Source: Alectryocaccobium sp964389285 (GTDB lineage Bacteria > Bacillota > Clostridia > Lachnospirales > Lachnospiraceae). Taken from it: 64,000 nucleotides of DNA. The notes under the pieces are model-generated. The model made no database searches. It saw only the letters and a list, made by a program, of their open reading frames with translations, and was not told where the DNA came from. Numbering within the stretch: position 1 is the stretch's first letter; every line of letters begins with the position of its first letter. Location: the NCBI GenBank assembly GCA_964389285.1, contig CAYMCZ010000005.1, forward strand, positions 72,648 through 136,647, read 5' to 3'. Positions 1-7,832 of the stretch are shown piece after piece. Position numbers and translations under genes: made by a program.

Positions 1-1088
1 ACGACAAAAGAAAATCGTCCGGCAAAAAGAGAAAAGACTCTGACGCCGTTAACAACAAACTCGAAAAAGCCATAACGATAGGCGGCTTTGTAATCGGTAT
101 TGTTATCATAATCATTCTGGTTATCGTCATTGGAAACATGGCGGGTCTGTTCAATAAAAAAACAGGCACAGCCGTTTCAAACACGACTACATCGTCTTCC
201 GATGATATTACAAACGTAGGAGTTATCGTTCCGAGCTTTTTAGGAAAGACTGTTGAAGAAGCTCAGACTATCGCTTCGCAGTACGGCCTTACCATAAATC
301 AGGTCGGCGAGGAAAGTTCTGAAGTATATGCCGCAGGACAGATCGTTTCACAGGATCCCGTTTCGGGAGCCACAGCCGATTCCGCTACCGTCATAAATGT
401 GGTTGTTTCTTCCGGCTCAAACCAGATTACCGTTCCTTCAGGACTTGTTGGCGTCACACAGACCGAGGCGGAAGCAATTCTTTCCCAGTACGGTCTCAAT
501 GTATCTGCAGAGCTGCAGGCAAGTGATGTCGAGATAGGACGCGTAATAGCGGTTGATCCGGCGGAAGGAACATCCGTATCGCCCGGAAGCCTGATACACC
601 TTTACGTGAGCAAGGGCAGCGAGACAACGGTGGACGGCTTGTCAGTGGTTCCTACGGTTATCGGATATGATCTTAACACTGCCACAAGCACACTTAATAA
701 TAACGGTTTTAACAGCAATGTAGTATATCAGACTTCGGACGTTGTTGCTTCGGGACTTGTCATTTCATCGGATCCGGTTGCCGGGGCTACAGCCCAGTCA
801 GGCTCTACGGTTACCCTGTACGTAAGTTCGGGCAATGAGGGCTCGTGGGTAAATACGGATCCGTTCCTGGAGCCGGGTGTGTACATGGGACAGAGCGTCA
901 GGATCGAACTGATTCAGAACGGTGTTTCTTCGGTTGTATATGAAGGTTCGAATCCTTTCGGAGATGACAATTATTATTCCGATAAGATCATAGGACAGCC
1001 CGGTGTAACCACGGGTACGGTAAATATCTACGACCTTAACGACAATACGTTGCTGGGAACCTATGAGCTGACATTTGGTCCGGCCTGA
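1..1088 (+). CDS. prkC: PASTA-domain Ser/Thr protein kinase, C-terminal part (5' end outside window)
   Basis: The frame is open from base 3, so only the C-terminal part is present and the kinase domain lies upstream of the window. Visible order: a Lys/Arg-rich juxtamembrane stretch, one strongly hydrophobic membrane segment (about bases 87-138), then three PASTA repeats of about 65 residues, each with the V-P-x-x-x-G and D-P-x-x-G-x core. PASTA repeats outside the membrane bind muropeptides or lipid II and switch on the cytoplasmic kinase. A further extracellular domain of about 80 residues follows the third PASTA; I do not recognise it beyond a beta-rich, aromatic and Gly/Asn-rich look. rsgA follows after 15 nt, as is usual in Firmicutes. 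The ATG at 138 lies inside the membrane segment and is not the real start. Confidence 0.93.
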   Translation, partial: DKRKSSGKKRKDSDAVNNKLEKAITIGGFVIGIVIIIILVIVIGNMAGLFNKKTGTAVSNTTTSSSDDITNVGVIVPSFLGKTVEEAQTIASQYGLTINQVGEESSEVYAAGQIVSQDPVSGATADSATVINVVVSSGSNQITVPSGLVGVTQTEAEAILSQYGLNVSAELQASDVEIGRVIAVDPAEGTSVSPGSLIHLYVSKGSETTVDGLSVVPTVIGYDLNTATSTLNNNGFNSNVVYQTSDVVASGLVISSDPVAGATAQSGSTVTLYVSSGNEGSWVNTDPFLEPGVYMGQSVRIELIQNGVSSVVYEGSNPFGDDNYYSDKIIGQPGVTTGTVNIYDLNDNTLLGTYELTFGPA

Positions 1089-1103
1089 TACGGGTTTTAT
1101 TAA

Positions 1104-1991
1104 ATGACAGGTACTATAATCAAAGGTATTGCCGGATTCTACTACGTTGACGTGGTAGGATCCGGCATCTATGAATGTAAAGCAAAAGGAATATTCAGAA
1201 AGGACAGGATTAAACCGCTCGTAGGGGATATAGTCGAAATAAAAGTCCTGGATGAAACTGAAAAAGAGGCCAATATCGAAAAGATTCTGCCGCGAAGAAG
1301 CGAGATCTACCGTCCGGCGGTAGCAAATACGGATCAGGTGATTGCGGTTATGGCATTGGCGGATCCCACGCCTAACTTCGGTGTTTTGGACAGGCTTCTG
1401 GTCCAGATGAGCAGGCAGGGCATACCGGCTTTGATCTGTTTTAACAAATCTGATCTGGTTGAGGCTGATGATGCCGAAAAGATAAGGAAAATATATTCGG
1501 ATTCAGGATATACCGTGCTTCTTTGCAGCACATATACGCATACGGGGCTTGCAAGGCTCAAAGAGATTTTAAAAGACAAAACTACGGTTTTGGCCGGGCC
1601 ATCCGGCGTAGGGAAATCTTCTTTGATCAATTGTCTTTCCATGGAAAACATGATGGAAACCGGCGAGATAAGCAGAAAATTAAAAAGAGGCAGGCATACC
1701 ACGAGACATTCCCAGCTGATTATTCTCGAACCCGGAACATATATATGCGATACTCCCGGATTCACCTCATTTTCAGCCGAAAACATGCCTAAAGAAGAAC
1801 TCAAAAGCTATTTTCCGGAGTTCAAAAAATACGAAGATCTTTGCCGTTTCGGCGGATGCGTCCATGTAAACGAACCGGAATGCAAAGTAAAAGATGCCGT
1901 ATCTTCAGGGGAAATCCCGAAAGAAAGATACGAATCTTATTTAAAACTCTATCAGGAATTAAAAGAAGCGGAGCGCAGGGGGAAAAAATAA
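1104..1991 (+). CDS. rsgA: Ribosome small subunit-dependent GTPase A
   Basis: RsgA is a circularly permuted GTPase that matures the 30S subunit and responds to (p)ppGpp. The 295-residue protein has an N-terminal OB-fold, then the G motifs in permuted order: NKSD (G4), GPSGVGKSSLIN (G1) and DTPGF (G3). A C-terminal zinc finger has the form C-x4-C-x-H-x5-C (CRFGGCVHVNEPEC). Length and motif order are normal. It starts 15 nt after the kinase gene, and its TAA overlaps the ATG of rpe by one base, so the three genes look like one transcript. Confidence 0.97.
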   Translation: MTGTIIKGIAGFYYVDVVGSGIYECKAKGIFRKDRIKPLVGDIVEIKVLDETEKEANIEKILPRRSEIYRPAVANTDQVIAVMALADPTPNFGVLDRLLVQMSRQGIPALICFNKSDLVEADDAEKIRKIYSDSGYTVLLCSTYTHTGLARLKEILKDKTTVLAGPSGVGKSSLINCLSMENMMETGEISRKLKRGRHTTRHSQLIILEPGTYICDTPGFTSFSAENMPKEELKSYFPEFKKYEDLCRFGGCVHVNEPECKVKDAVSSGEIPKERYESYLKLYQELKEAERRGKK

Positions 1992-2677
1992 TGTATCAAT
2001 TGGCGCCATCCATTTTATCGGCAGATTTTAACAGATTGGGAGAACAGCTGTCTCTCCTGGAGAAATGCGGATGCGAATGGATTCATATTGATGTTATGGA
2101 CGGAATGTTTGTACCGAGTATTTCTTTCGGTATGCCGGTGATTAAATCCATCCGAAAAAACAGCCCGCTTTTTTTTGATGTTCATATGATGGTGGAAGAT
2201 CCGGGCAGATATGTGAAAGATATGAAAGAGGCCGGAGCGGACATGCTGACGGTACATGCCGAAGCCTGCACTCATTTGGACAGGGTACTTGGTTCGATAC
2301 GCGAATCGGGCATGAAGGCGGGGGTCGCTTTAAATCCCGCCACTCCCTTAAGCCTGATTGACTATGTTCTCGACAAGATCGACATGGTGCTGATCATGTC
2401 CGTAAATCCCGGGTTCGGAGGACAGTCATATATTCCCGCCATGTCCGATAAAATCCGCAGCCTTCGCCAAAAACTGGATGCGGCCGGAAAAGCCGATATC
2501 CCCATTGAAGTTGACGGAGGGATAAAAGAAGGAATTGCCGAAGAAGTCTTAAATGCGGGGGCTCAGATACTTGTCGCGGGTTCATCTCTTTTTAAAGAAG
2601 ATATTGCGAAAAGATATGATATTCTGAACGGTATCATAGAAGAACATAAAAAAGTATTGCAAAACAAGGATGCTTAG
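1991..2677 (+). CDS. rpe: Ribulose-phosphate 3-epimerase
   Basis: Interconverts ribulose 5-phosphate and xylulose 5-phosphate in the pentose phosphate pathway. The 228-residue TIM barrel starts LAPSILSADF and carries HIDVMDG and HMMVEDP (metal-binding His and Asp), MSVNPGFGGQ and EVDGGI (phosphate and metal site). The reading frame is open from 1841, but homology starts at the ATG at 1991, which has an AGGGGG ribosome site and overlaps the rsgA stop as TAATG. Thiamine pyrophosphokinase often follows in Firmicutes; here a tRNA gene follows instead. Confidence 0.97.
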   Translation: MYQLAPSILSADFNRLGEQLSLLEKCGCEWIHIDVMDGMFVPSISFGMPVIKSIRKNSPLFFDVHMMVEDPGRYVKDMKEAGADMLTVHAEACTHLDRVLGSIRESGMKAGVALNPATPLSLIDYVLDKIDMVLIMSVNPGFGGQSYIPAMSDKIRSLRQKLDAAGKADIPIEVDGGIKEGIAEEVLNAGAQILVAGSSLFKEDIAKRYDILNGIIEEHKKVLQNKDA

Positions 2678-2685
2678 TCTATAAT
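2657..2685 (+). promoter_or_regulatory. Sigma-A promoter for tRNA-Leu
   Basis: TTGCAA (2657-2662) and TATAAT (2680-2685) are separated by 17 bp. The boxes straddle the 3' end of rpe, and the -10 box ends 21 nt before the tRNA. This gives the tRNA its own promoter inside the upstream gene. Confidence 0.7.
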
Positions 2686-2706
2686 TCACTAATGCATCTG
2701 ATGCAT

Positions 2707-2792
2707 GCCGGCGTGGCGGAACTGGCAGACGCCCGGGACTTAAAATCCCGTGGGTAGCGATACCCGTACCGGTTCGATCCCGGTCGCCGGCA
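2707..2792 (+). tRNA. tRNA-Leu (anticodon UAA)
   Basis: The 7-bp acceptor stem GCCGGCG/CGCCGGC closes with discriminator A. The anticodon loop CTTAAAA gives anticodon TAA. A long class II variable arm (TGGGTAGCGATACCCG region) and the T-loop GGTTCGATCC are present. No CCA is encoded. It has its own promoter in the rpe tail and a terminator 7 nt downstream. Confidence 0.97.
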
Positions 2793-2798
2793 GTGAAC

Positions 2799-2833
2799 AA
2801 AGACTCTGAAGACTGTGTTTTCGGAGTCTTTTT
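2799..2833 (+). terminator. Rho-independent terminator after tRNA-Leu
   Basis: AAAGACTC and GAGTCTTT pair, extended inwards by TGAA/TTCG, giving a long stem with a short loop followed by T residues. It sits directly after the tRNA and 17 nt before the ABC transporter gene. Confidence 0.8.
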
Positions 2834-2850
2834 ACTAAGGAGAAAAGAAT

Positions 2851-4116
2851 ATGAGGACTATTTTTTCAAGAATCAAGATGAATCGAGGCCAGGTTGCAGC
2901 CGCCGTGATCTTCGTTCTGATCGCAGCCTTTGCGAATATGCTGAGCCCGCTGTTGATCAGCAGGATGATCGATGACGGCATAAGCAAAAACAATTCGCAG
3001 CTCATCATAATGCTGGCTCTGGGAATGATCGCGTTTGCAGTGACCGCCTGCATTACGAACCTGATTTCCGTGAGGATCTCGAGTAAGATTACGACCGGTT
3101 TTACAGCGGATCTGCGGGAAGCTGTTTTTGTTAAGGTGCAGACCTTTTCCGCTGCGGAGATAGACAAATTCGGAACGGCCTCCCTGGTTACACGAAGCAC
3201 AACGGACGTTACGAATATCCAGAATTTCCTTTCGATTCTTTTCCGGACCGGACTCCAGATGCCGATGATGGCGGTCATGGGCGTTATCCTGTGCGTTGCC
3301 ACTGCCGGCCAGGTTTCGGTTGTTCTGGTCATTGCCATCCCGGTCATGATTACAATCGTGGCTGTATTGATGCTTGCGGCCAGCCGTTATTCCTTCAAGC
3401 TTCGTCAGAAAATAGATGATATTAACCGGCTCTCCCTGGAAGCCCTCGAAGGCGTTCGGGTGATCCGGGCTTTTAACAAACAGAAAACAGAGATGAAACG
3501 TTTCAGCGCGACAAACTCTGAAACGGCGGAAATAACCCGGAAATCAGTCATGACAACGACTACGCTTTTCCCGGTGATAAATGCTCTTTTCGGTATTACT
3601 TCGGCAGGTGTCATGGCAGTAGGTTCAGCCATTGTCGTGCAAGGATACATGGAAGTGGGCACGCTGGTCTCGGCGGCCCAGTATATCAGCATGATCCTGA
3701 TTTCCATCATTCTGATCTCCACCGTTGTGAGTCAGTTTCCGGATGCTTACGCATGCATGAACAGGATTGCCGAAGTGCTGGAAACGGAGGCATCGATCAC
3801 GGATTCCGAAAAGGAAACACCGGAAAAGACCTGCAGGGGCACGGTGGAATTCAGGGGCGTTACTTTTGCATATCCCGGAGCGGACGAGCCGGTTTTAAAA
3901 GATATCAGTTTTATATCGAGGCCCGGCGAGACGACGGCCATCATCGGGAGGACCGGCTGCGGCAAATCCAGTATCGTGAAGCTTATCCCCCGGCTCTATG
4001 ATACTTTGTTCGGAGACGTTCTTGTGGACGGGGTCAATGTAAAGGATTACAAACTGGAAGACCTCCGGGAGCTCATAGGCTATGTGCCGCAAAAAAAACG
4101 TGCTGTTTTCCGGTGA
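2851..4116 (+). CDS. Heterodimeric ABC exporter, first subunit, 5' part of a frameshifted gene
   Basis: This is a fused permease-ATPase of the multidrug or lipid exporter type. The N-terminal half holds about six hydrophobic segments of an ABC type 1 exporter domain; the ATPase domain starts near residue 330 with Walker A GRTGCGKSS. The frame then breaks after YVPQKK, and a short out-of-frame tail ends at 4116. The remaining ATPase (signature, Walker B) continues in another frame to 4597. The cause is an A8 run at 4091-4098 where seven As would keep the frame. The start ATG has an AAGGAG site. The subunit pairs with the gene starting at 4578. By eye, codon use is richer in GC-ending codons than in neighbouring genes. 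Confidence 0.9.
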   Translation: MRTIFSRIKMNRGQVAAAVIFVLIAAFANMLSPLLISRMIDDGISKNNSQLIIMLALGMIAFAVTACITNLISVRISSKITTGFTADLREAVFVKVQTFSAAEIDKFGTASLVTRSTTDVTNIQNFLSILFRTGLQMPMMAVMGVILCVATAGQVSVVLVIAIPVMITIVAVLMLAASRYSFKLRQKIDDINRLSLEALEGVRVIRAFNKQKTEMKRFSATNSETAEITRKSVMTTTTLFPVINALFGITSAGVMAVGSAIVVQGYMEVGTLVSAAQYISMILISIILISTVVSQFPDAYACMNRIAEVLETEASITDSEKETPEKTCRGTVEFRGVTFAYPGADEPVLKDISFISRPGETTAIIGRTGCGKSSIVKLIPRLYDTLFGDVLVDGVNVKDYKLEDLRELIGYVPQKKRAVFR

Positions 4117-4597
4117 TATCGCCGATAACCTGAATTACGGCAACGAAAACGGAAGCGAAGAAGACTGGAAAGAAGCTGTCAGCATCGCCTGCGCTTCGGA
4201 GTTCGTGGAGAAAAAGAAAGATGTCTATCATGCCGCAATCTCTCAGGGCGGCACCAATCTTTCCGGCGGCCAGCGTCAGCGCATGGCCATTGCAAGAGCT
4301 GTCATGAAAAAACCGGAGATCTACATTTTCGACGACAGTTTTTCCGCGTTGGATATGAAAACAGATGCGCAGCTGCGCAAAAACCTGAAAGCGAGCATGG
4401 GAGAAGCAACCCAGATCATAGTCGCGCAGCGCGTCAATACCATCATGGATGCCACACGAATCCTTGTGCTTGAAAAAGGCAAAGTAGTCGGTATGGGAAA
4501 GCATAAAGAATTGCTCGTTTCATGCCCGCTCTACCGTGAAATCGCCGAAATACAGCTGGGAGAGGAGGAAGTTAAGAATGAAATCGCAAGCGCTTAA
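4082..4597 (+). CDS. Heterodimeric ABC exporter, first subunit, 3' part of a frameshifted gene
   Basis: This frame carries the missing half of the ATPase domain: Q-loop region and NVLFSGDI, signature NLSGGQRQR, and Walker B with IYIFDDSFSALD. The residue after the Walker B aspartate, normally the catalytic glutamate, is aspartate (FDDS). That is known for the first subunit of heterodimeric exporters such as TM287/288 and LmrCD, where one of the two ATP sites is degenerate. Useful homology starts at about 4090; the ATG at 4082 is not a likely translation start. If the A8 run is a sequencing error, 2851-4597 is one intact gene of about 582 residues. Its end overlaps the partner gene by 20 nt. 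Confidence 0.88.
   Translation: MCRKKNVLFSGDIADNLNYGNENGSEEDWKEAVSIACASEFVEKKKDVYHAAISQGGTNLSGGQRQRMAIARAVMKKPEIYIFDDSFSALDMKTDAQLRKNLKASMGEATQIIVAQRVNTIMDATRILVLEKGKVVGMGKHKELLVSCPLYREIAEIQLGEEEVKNEIASA
4091..4098 (+). other. A8 run at the ABC exporter frameshift
   Basis: Eight As lie where codons CAA-AAA-AAC (seven As) would keep the exporter frame. Recovery needs a +1 shift, or RNA polymerase slippage dropping one A. A simple -1 ribosomal slip gives the wrong frame. Sequencing or assembly error, true mutation and transcriptional slippage all remain possible. Confidence 0.85.
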
Positions 4598-6407
4598 ACG
4601 ACTTCTTTCCTACATGAAAAGGTACAAAGGGAAATTCACAATTGGCGTGATCCTTGCGCTGATCGGGACTGTCTTTACGGTCATCGGGCCGAAGTTATTG
4701 GGAGAAATCACCACGATCCTGTTTGCCGGAATAACGGATCAGAAATGGTTTGTGGAAACGTATTCCGACGGCACGGTAAATCCCGACAGCGTCTGGATAT
4801 GGATCGGCGGCGAGGGGACCGGCACGGCATTCGGCAAGGTAAATGTCATTGTCGGGATCGTCGTGATACTTACGGTCATTTATATTTTATCTTTTGTATT
4901 CTGCAGCATCTCCAACAAGAGCCTGGCAAGGGTCGCTTCAAATGTCGTAAGGGATCTCAGGACCGATATCAACGAAAAGATGCACAGGATCAAACTGAAT
5001 TACTATGACACACGCACCAATGGGGAGATTCTTTCCATAGTTACAAACGATGTGGATGCCGTCAATACGATGCTGAGCAAGAACCTCTACCAGATCATCA
5101 CGCAGGTGATCACAATGGTGGGTGTACTTGTCATGCTGTTTATAATTAATTTCTGGGTTGGACTGATAGCGTTGGCTATCATTCCTGCGACGCTTCTGGC
5201 CACGGGAGTCGTTCAGAAAACCGGCAGAAAGGTTTACGCCGAGCAGCAGGGGCTCCTCGGAGATGTGAACGGTTATGTGGAGGAAATCTATAACGGACAG
5301 AGTGTCGTTTCTTCTTTCAATTATCAGAAAAGGGCTATAGAGAAATTCAAACAGCTGAACCAAAACCTGCGTGAAAAATCACAAAAGGCAGAACGCTCTT
5401 CAGGCTCGGTAATGCCGCTGACGGAACTGGTGAACAACATCGGTTATGGCGCAACTGCTGCCATTGCCTGTCTGTTTGCGCTTAGCGGGAGCTTGACAAT
5501 CGGTTCCGTACAGTCCGTCATTCAGTATATAAAAAGGTTCCAGCAGCCGTTTTCCATGATCGCACAGATGTACGGACAGATTTCCGCAGGCCTGGCCTCG
5601 GGAGAACGTATTTTCGAAATGTTGGATGCAGAAGAAGAAATTCCGGATCCGGCGGACGGAAAAGTACCGGCACTTTGTGACGGTTCGGTAAGATTTGAAA
5701 ACGTTCAGTTCGGATATACGCCGGATCATCTTCTGATGACGGATGTCAGTTTCAAAGCGGAACCGGGACAAAAGATCGCCATTGTCGGGCCGACCGGCGC
5801 CGGCAAAACGACCCTCATCAACCTGCTGATGCGTTTCTATGAGATAAGCGGCGGCAAAATCTATGTTGACGGCGTCGATACTACTGAAATGACAAGGCAG
5901 GAGCTGCGCAGGCATTTCAGTATGGTACTGCAGGAGACCTGGCTGTTTGAGGGTACGATCCGTGACAACTTAAAATACAGCACGGACCGCGAAGTCAGTG
6001 ACGAAGAGGTCGAGGAAGCGGCAAAATCCGTCTGTGCGGACAGCTTTATACGTACCATGCCCGGCGGATACGATATGGTTCTTTCAAAAGGCGCGGAGAA
6101 TATCTCTCAAGGCCAGAGGCAGCTGCTGACGATTGCACGGGCCATACTGGCAAATCCGGAGATCATGATCCTTGATGAAGCCACCAGCAATGTAGATGCG
6201 CATACCGAGCAGACCATCCAGAAAGCCATGGCGGTGCTGATGAAAGGGCGTACCAGCTTTGTGATCGCGCACAGGCTCTCGACTATCCGTGACTCAAATG
6301 TAATCCTTTATATGGAAAACGGCGATATCAAAGAGGTGGGCAACCACGATTCGCTGATGAAACTGGGCGGGAAGTATGCGGAGCTTTACAACAGCCAGTT
6401 CGGATAA
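4578..6407 (+). CDS. Heterodimeric ABC exporter, second subunit (permease-ATPase)
   Basis: A 609-residue ABC exporter half: membrane domain with about six helices and an unusually long first extracytoplasmic loop, then the ATPase with Walker A GPTGAGKTT, Walker B IMILDEATSNVD (normal catalytic Glu) and switch His in IAHRLST. The signature is ISQGQRQ rather than LSGGQ. With the Asp-type Walker B of the partner, this fits the known pattern of one consensus and one degenerate ATP site. The frame is open from 4536, but the start at 4578 has a GGAGGAA site and translation is probably coupled to the upstream gene. Substrate unknown; drug or lipid export is the family's usual role. Confidence 0.95.
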   Translation: MKSQALKRLLSYMKRYKGKFTIGVILALIGTVFTVIGPKLLGEITTILFAGITDQKWFVETYSDGTVNPDSVWIWIGGEGTGTAFGKVNVIVGIVVILTVIYILSFVFCSISNKSLARVASNVVRDLRTDINEKMHRIKLNYYDTRTNGEILSIVTNDVDAVNTMLSKNLYQIITQVITMVGVLVMLFIINFWVGLIALAIIPATLLATGVVQKTGRKVYAEQQGLLGDVNGYVEEIYNGQSVVSSFNYQKRAIEKFKQLNQNLREKSQKAERSSGSVMPLTELVNNIGYGATAAIACLFALSGSLTIGSVQSVIQYIKRFQQPFSMIAQMYGQISAGLASGERIFEMLDAEEEIPDPADGKVPALCDGSVRFENVQFGYTPDHLLMTDVSFKAEPGQKIAIVGPTGAGKTTLINLLMRFYEISGGKIYVDGVDTTEMTRQELRRHFSMVLQETWLFEGTIRDNLKYSTDREVSDEEVEEAAKSVCADSFIRTMPGGYDMVLSKGAENISQGQRQLLTIARAILANPEIMILDEATSNVDAHTEQTIQKAMAVLMKGRTSFVIAHRLSTIRDSNVILYMENGDIKEVGNHDSLMKLGGKYAELYNSQFG

Positions 6408-6417
6408 TATATCATAT

Positions 6418-6487
6418 AAAAAAGCTGTCGTTTACGATATGCTGCGTTCGTGCAGGTTTCATATCATAATGCGACAGCGTTTTTTTA
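6418..6487 (+). repeat. Palindromic intergenic repeat, copy A (terminator-like)
   Basis: GCTGTCG (6424) pairs with CGACAGC (6472-6478). Inside, GATATG pairs with CATATC, and CTGC-GTTCGT-GCAG forms the tip. A-rich sequence precedes and TTTTTT follows, so it should end transcription of the ABC exporter and, read backwards, of the small membrane protein gene. The arms match the repeats at 17976, 27316, 43044, 46219 and 58348. Confidence 0.8.
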
Positions 6488-6493
6488 TTTAAT

Positions 6494-6757
6494 CTAATCA
6501 TCTGTTTTTTCATCGCTCTCGTTTGGAGGAGCGGATTGAAAATCTTCGCTTAAGCGTCTTCCGGTATCTTTGAGGTTTTTAGCCATAAGCTGAAACATAT
6601 ATATTATAACGGGGACAATGATGGTACACGCTATGGCAGCCATAAGAAAGCCCTTTGCCTGAGGGCTTTTCATAAGAGCAAAAACGATGGTAAGTATGTA
6701 CATAAGCGCTATCAGCGCAAGTCCGACTACAGCGAGTATTCTCCTGGCTTTTTTCAA
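6494..6757 (-). CDS. Small two-helix membrane protein, unknown function
   Basis: 87 residues: a short basic N-terminus, a first hydrophobic segment (about residues 7-28), a second (about 36-58), then a charged, acidic C-terminal tail. The start codon is TTG, with a GAAAGG site nine bases upstream. I do not recognise the family. It is convergent with the ABC exporter across repeat copy A and divergent from the DUF5685 gene. The clean topology and ribosome site favour a real gene. Confidence 0.7.
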   Translation of the reverse strand: MKKARRILAVVGLALIALMYILTIVFALMKSPQAKGFLMAAIACTIIVPVIIYMFQLMAKNLKDTGRRLSEDFQSAPPNESDEKTDD

Positions 6758-6989
6758 AACAAAAACCTTTCTCTATCAAACAGTTAAGTTGTTATTGAAT
6801 TTACAGTTTAAAATTATAAATCACAAAAAAAGCATTGTAAACGAAAAATTAATAAAAATCACAAAGAATTCACACCCCTGATAATTGCATTTTTGCCGAA
6901 AATATTGTATGTTTTTCAGGATTCTTAGTACAAATATAAAGTGCCGAAATCAAAACTGCCGATTCGGGCGCATTTTCACGGGAAAACCG

Positions 6990-7832
6990 ATGTTAGGGTA
7001 TATAAGGGTTTTTGAAGAGGAATTAAAGATAAAAGATTTTGAAACCTACAGATCTTTTTATTGCGGAGTATGCCGGGATCTGAAGCTGAATTGCGGTCAG
7101 ATATCCAGGATTACGCTTAATTATGACATGACGTTTCTGGCCGTTTTGCTTACCTCGGTATATGACAAGACTCCCGCAAGCGAAAACCATACCTGCATGT
7201 TTCATCCCCTGAAGAAAAAGCGGTTTTACCGGAATGAATATACGTCTTACGCCGCCGATATGAGCCTGCTTCTTTCATATCATAATCTGATGGATGACTG
7301 GATAGACGAAAAAAAGCTTAAAAGCCGGTTTATTACTGGAATTCTGAAATCCGGCTATAAAAAAACGGCTCTAAAGTATCCGAGGCAAAATACGGCGGTC
7401 GAAGACTATCTGACCAGGCTGCATGCCGTAGAAAGAGCCGGAAGCGATAATCTGGATGAAGCGGCAAATCTTACGGGAGAGATGCTGGCCGAGATTTTTG
7501 ATGTTTACGAAAATGACATTTGGAGCCCTGATCTCAGGAAAACGGGATATTACCTCGGAAAATTTATATATCTCATGGATGCGTATGAGGATGTCGAAAA
7601 AGACAAACAAAACAACTGTTATAATCCTTTGATACAAATTTCTGAAAAAGAGGATTTTGACGCCAAGGCAAAAGACATTCTTATGCTTATGGCGGGCGGG
7701 GCGGCTTCGGCCTTTGAAAGACTTCCTGCCGTAGAATATATAGACATTCTCAGAAATATATTGTATTCTGGTATTTGGACTGTTTTTGGAAAGATAAATT
7801 ACGGGAAGGTTGCAGATGAGAGATCCGTATGA
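6990..7832 (+). CDS. DUF5685 family protein
   Basis: A 280-residue protein of a clostridial family of unknown function usually found beside a DnaJ-like gene, as here (17-nt overlap). It is probably all-helical. Visible features: C-G-V-C at residues 25-28 with Cys35 and Cys69, an Asp-rich motif DDWIDE at 102-107, and a second, DAYEDVEKD, at 197-205, followed by YNP. These two motifs resemble in form the paired Asp motifs of squalene/phytoene synthase-type proteins; that is inference only. The frame is open from 6885, but conserved-looking sequence starts at the ATG at 6990, preceded by a GGG-containing weak ribosome site. Confidence 0.85.
   Translation: MLGYIRVFEEELKIKDFETYRSFYCGVCRDLKLNCGQISRITLNYDMTFLAVLLTSVYDKTPASENHTCMFHPLKKKRFYRNEYTSYAADMSLLLSYHNLMDDWIDEKKLKSRFITGILKSGYKKTALKYPRQNTAVEDYLTRLHAVERAGSDNLDEAANLTGEMLAEIFDVYENDIWSPDLRKTGYYLGKFIYLMDAYEDVEKDKQNNCYNPLIQISEKEDFDAKAKDILMLMAGGAASAFERLPAVEYIDILRNILYSGIWTVFGKINYGKVADERSV

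Noticed and set aside
4091..4098. -1 programmed ribosomal frameshift in the ABC exporter
   Set aside because: A -1 slip on the A8 run leads to the wrong frame; +1 or transcript slippage would be needed.
6407..6500. Attachment-site duplicate of the tRNA-Leu 3' end after the exporter
   Set aside because: I looked for the terminal bases of the tRNA near the end of the cassette and did not see a copy.
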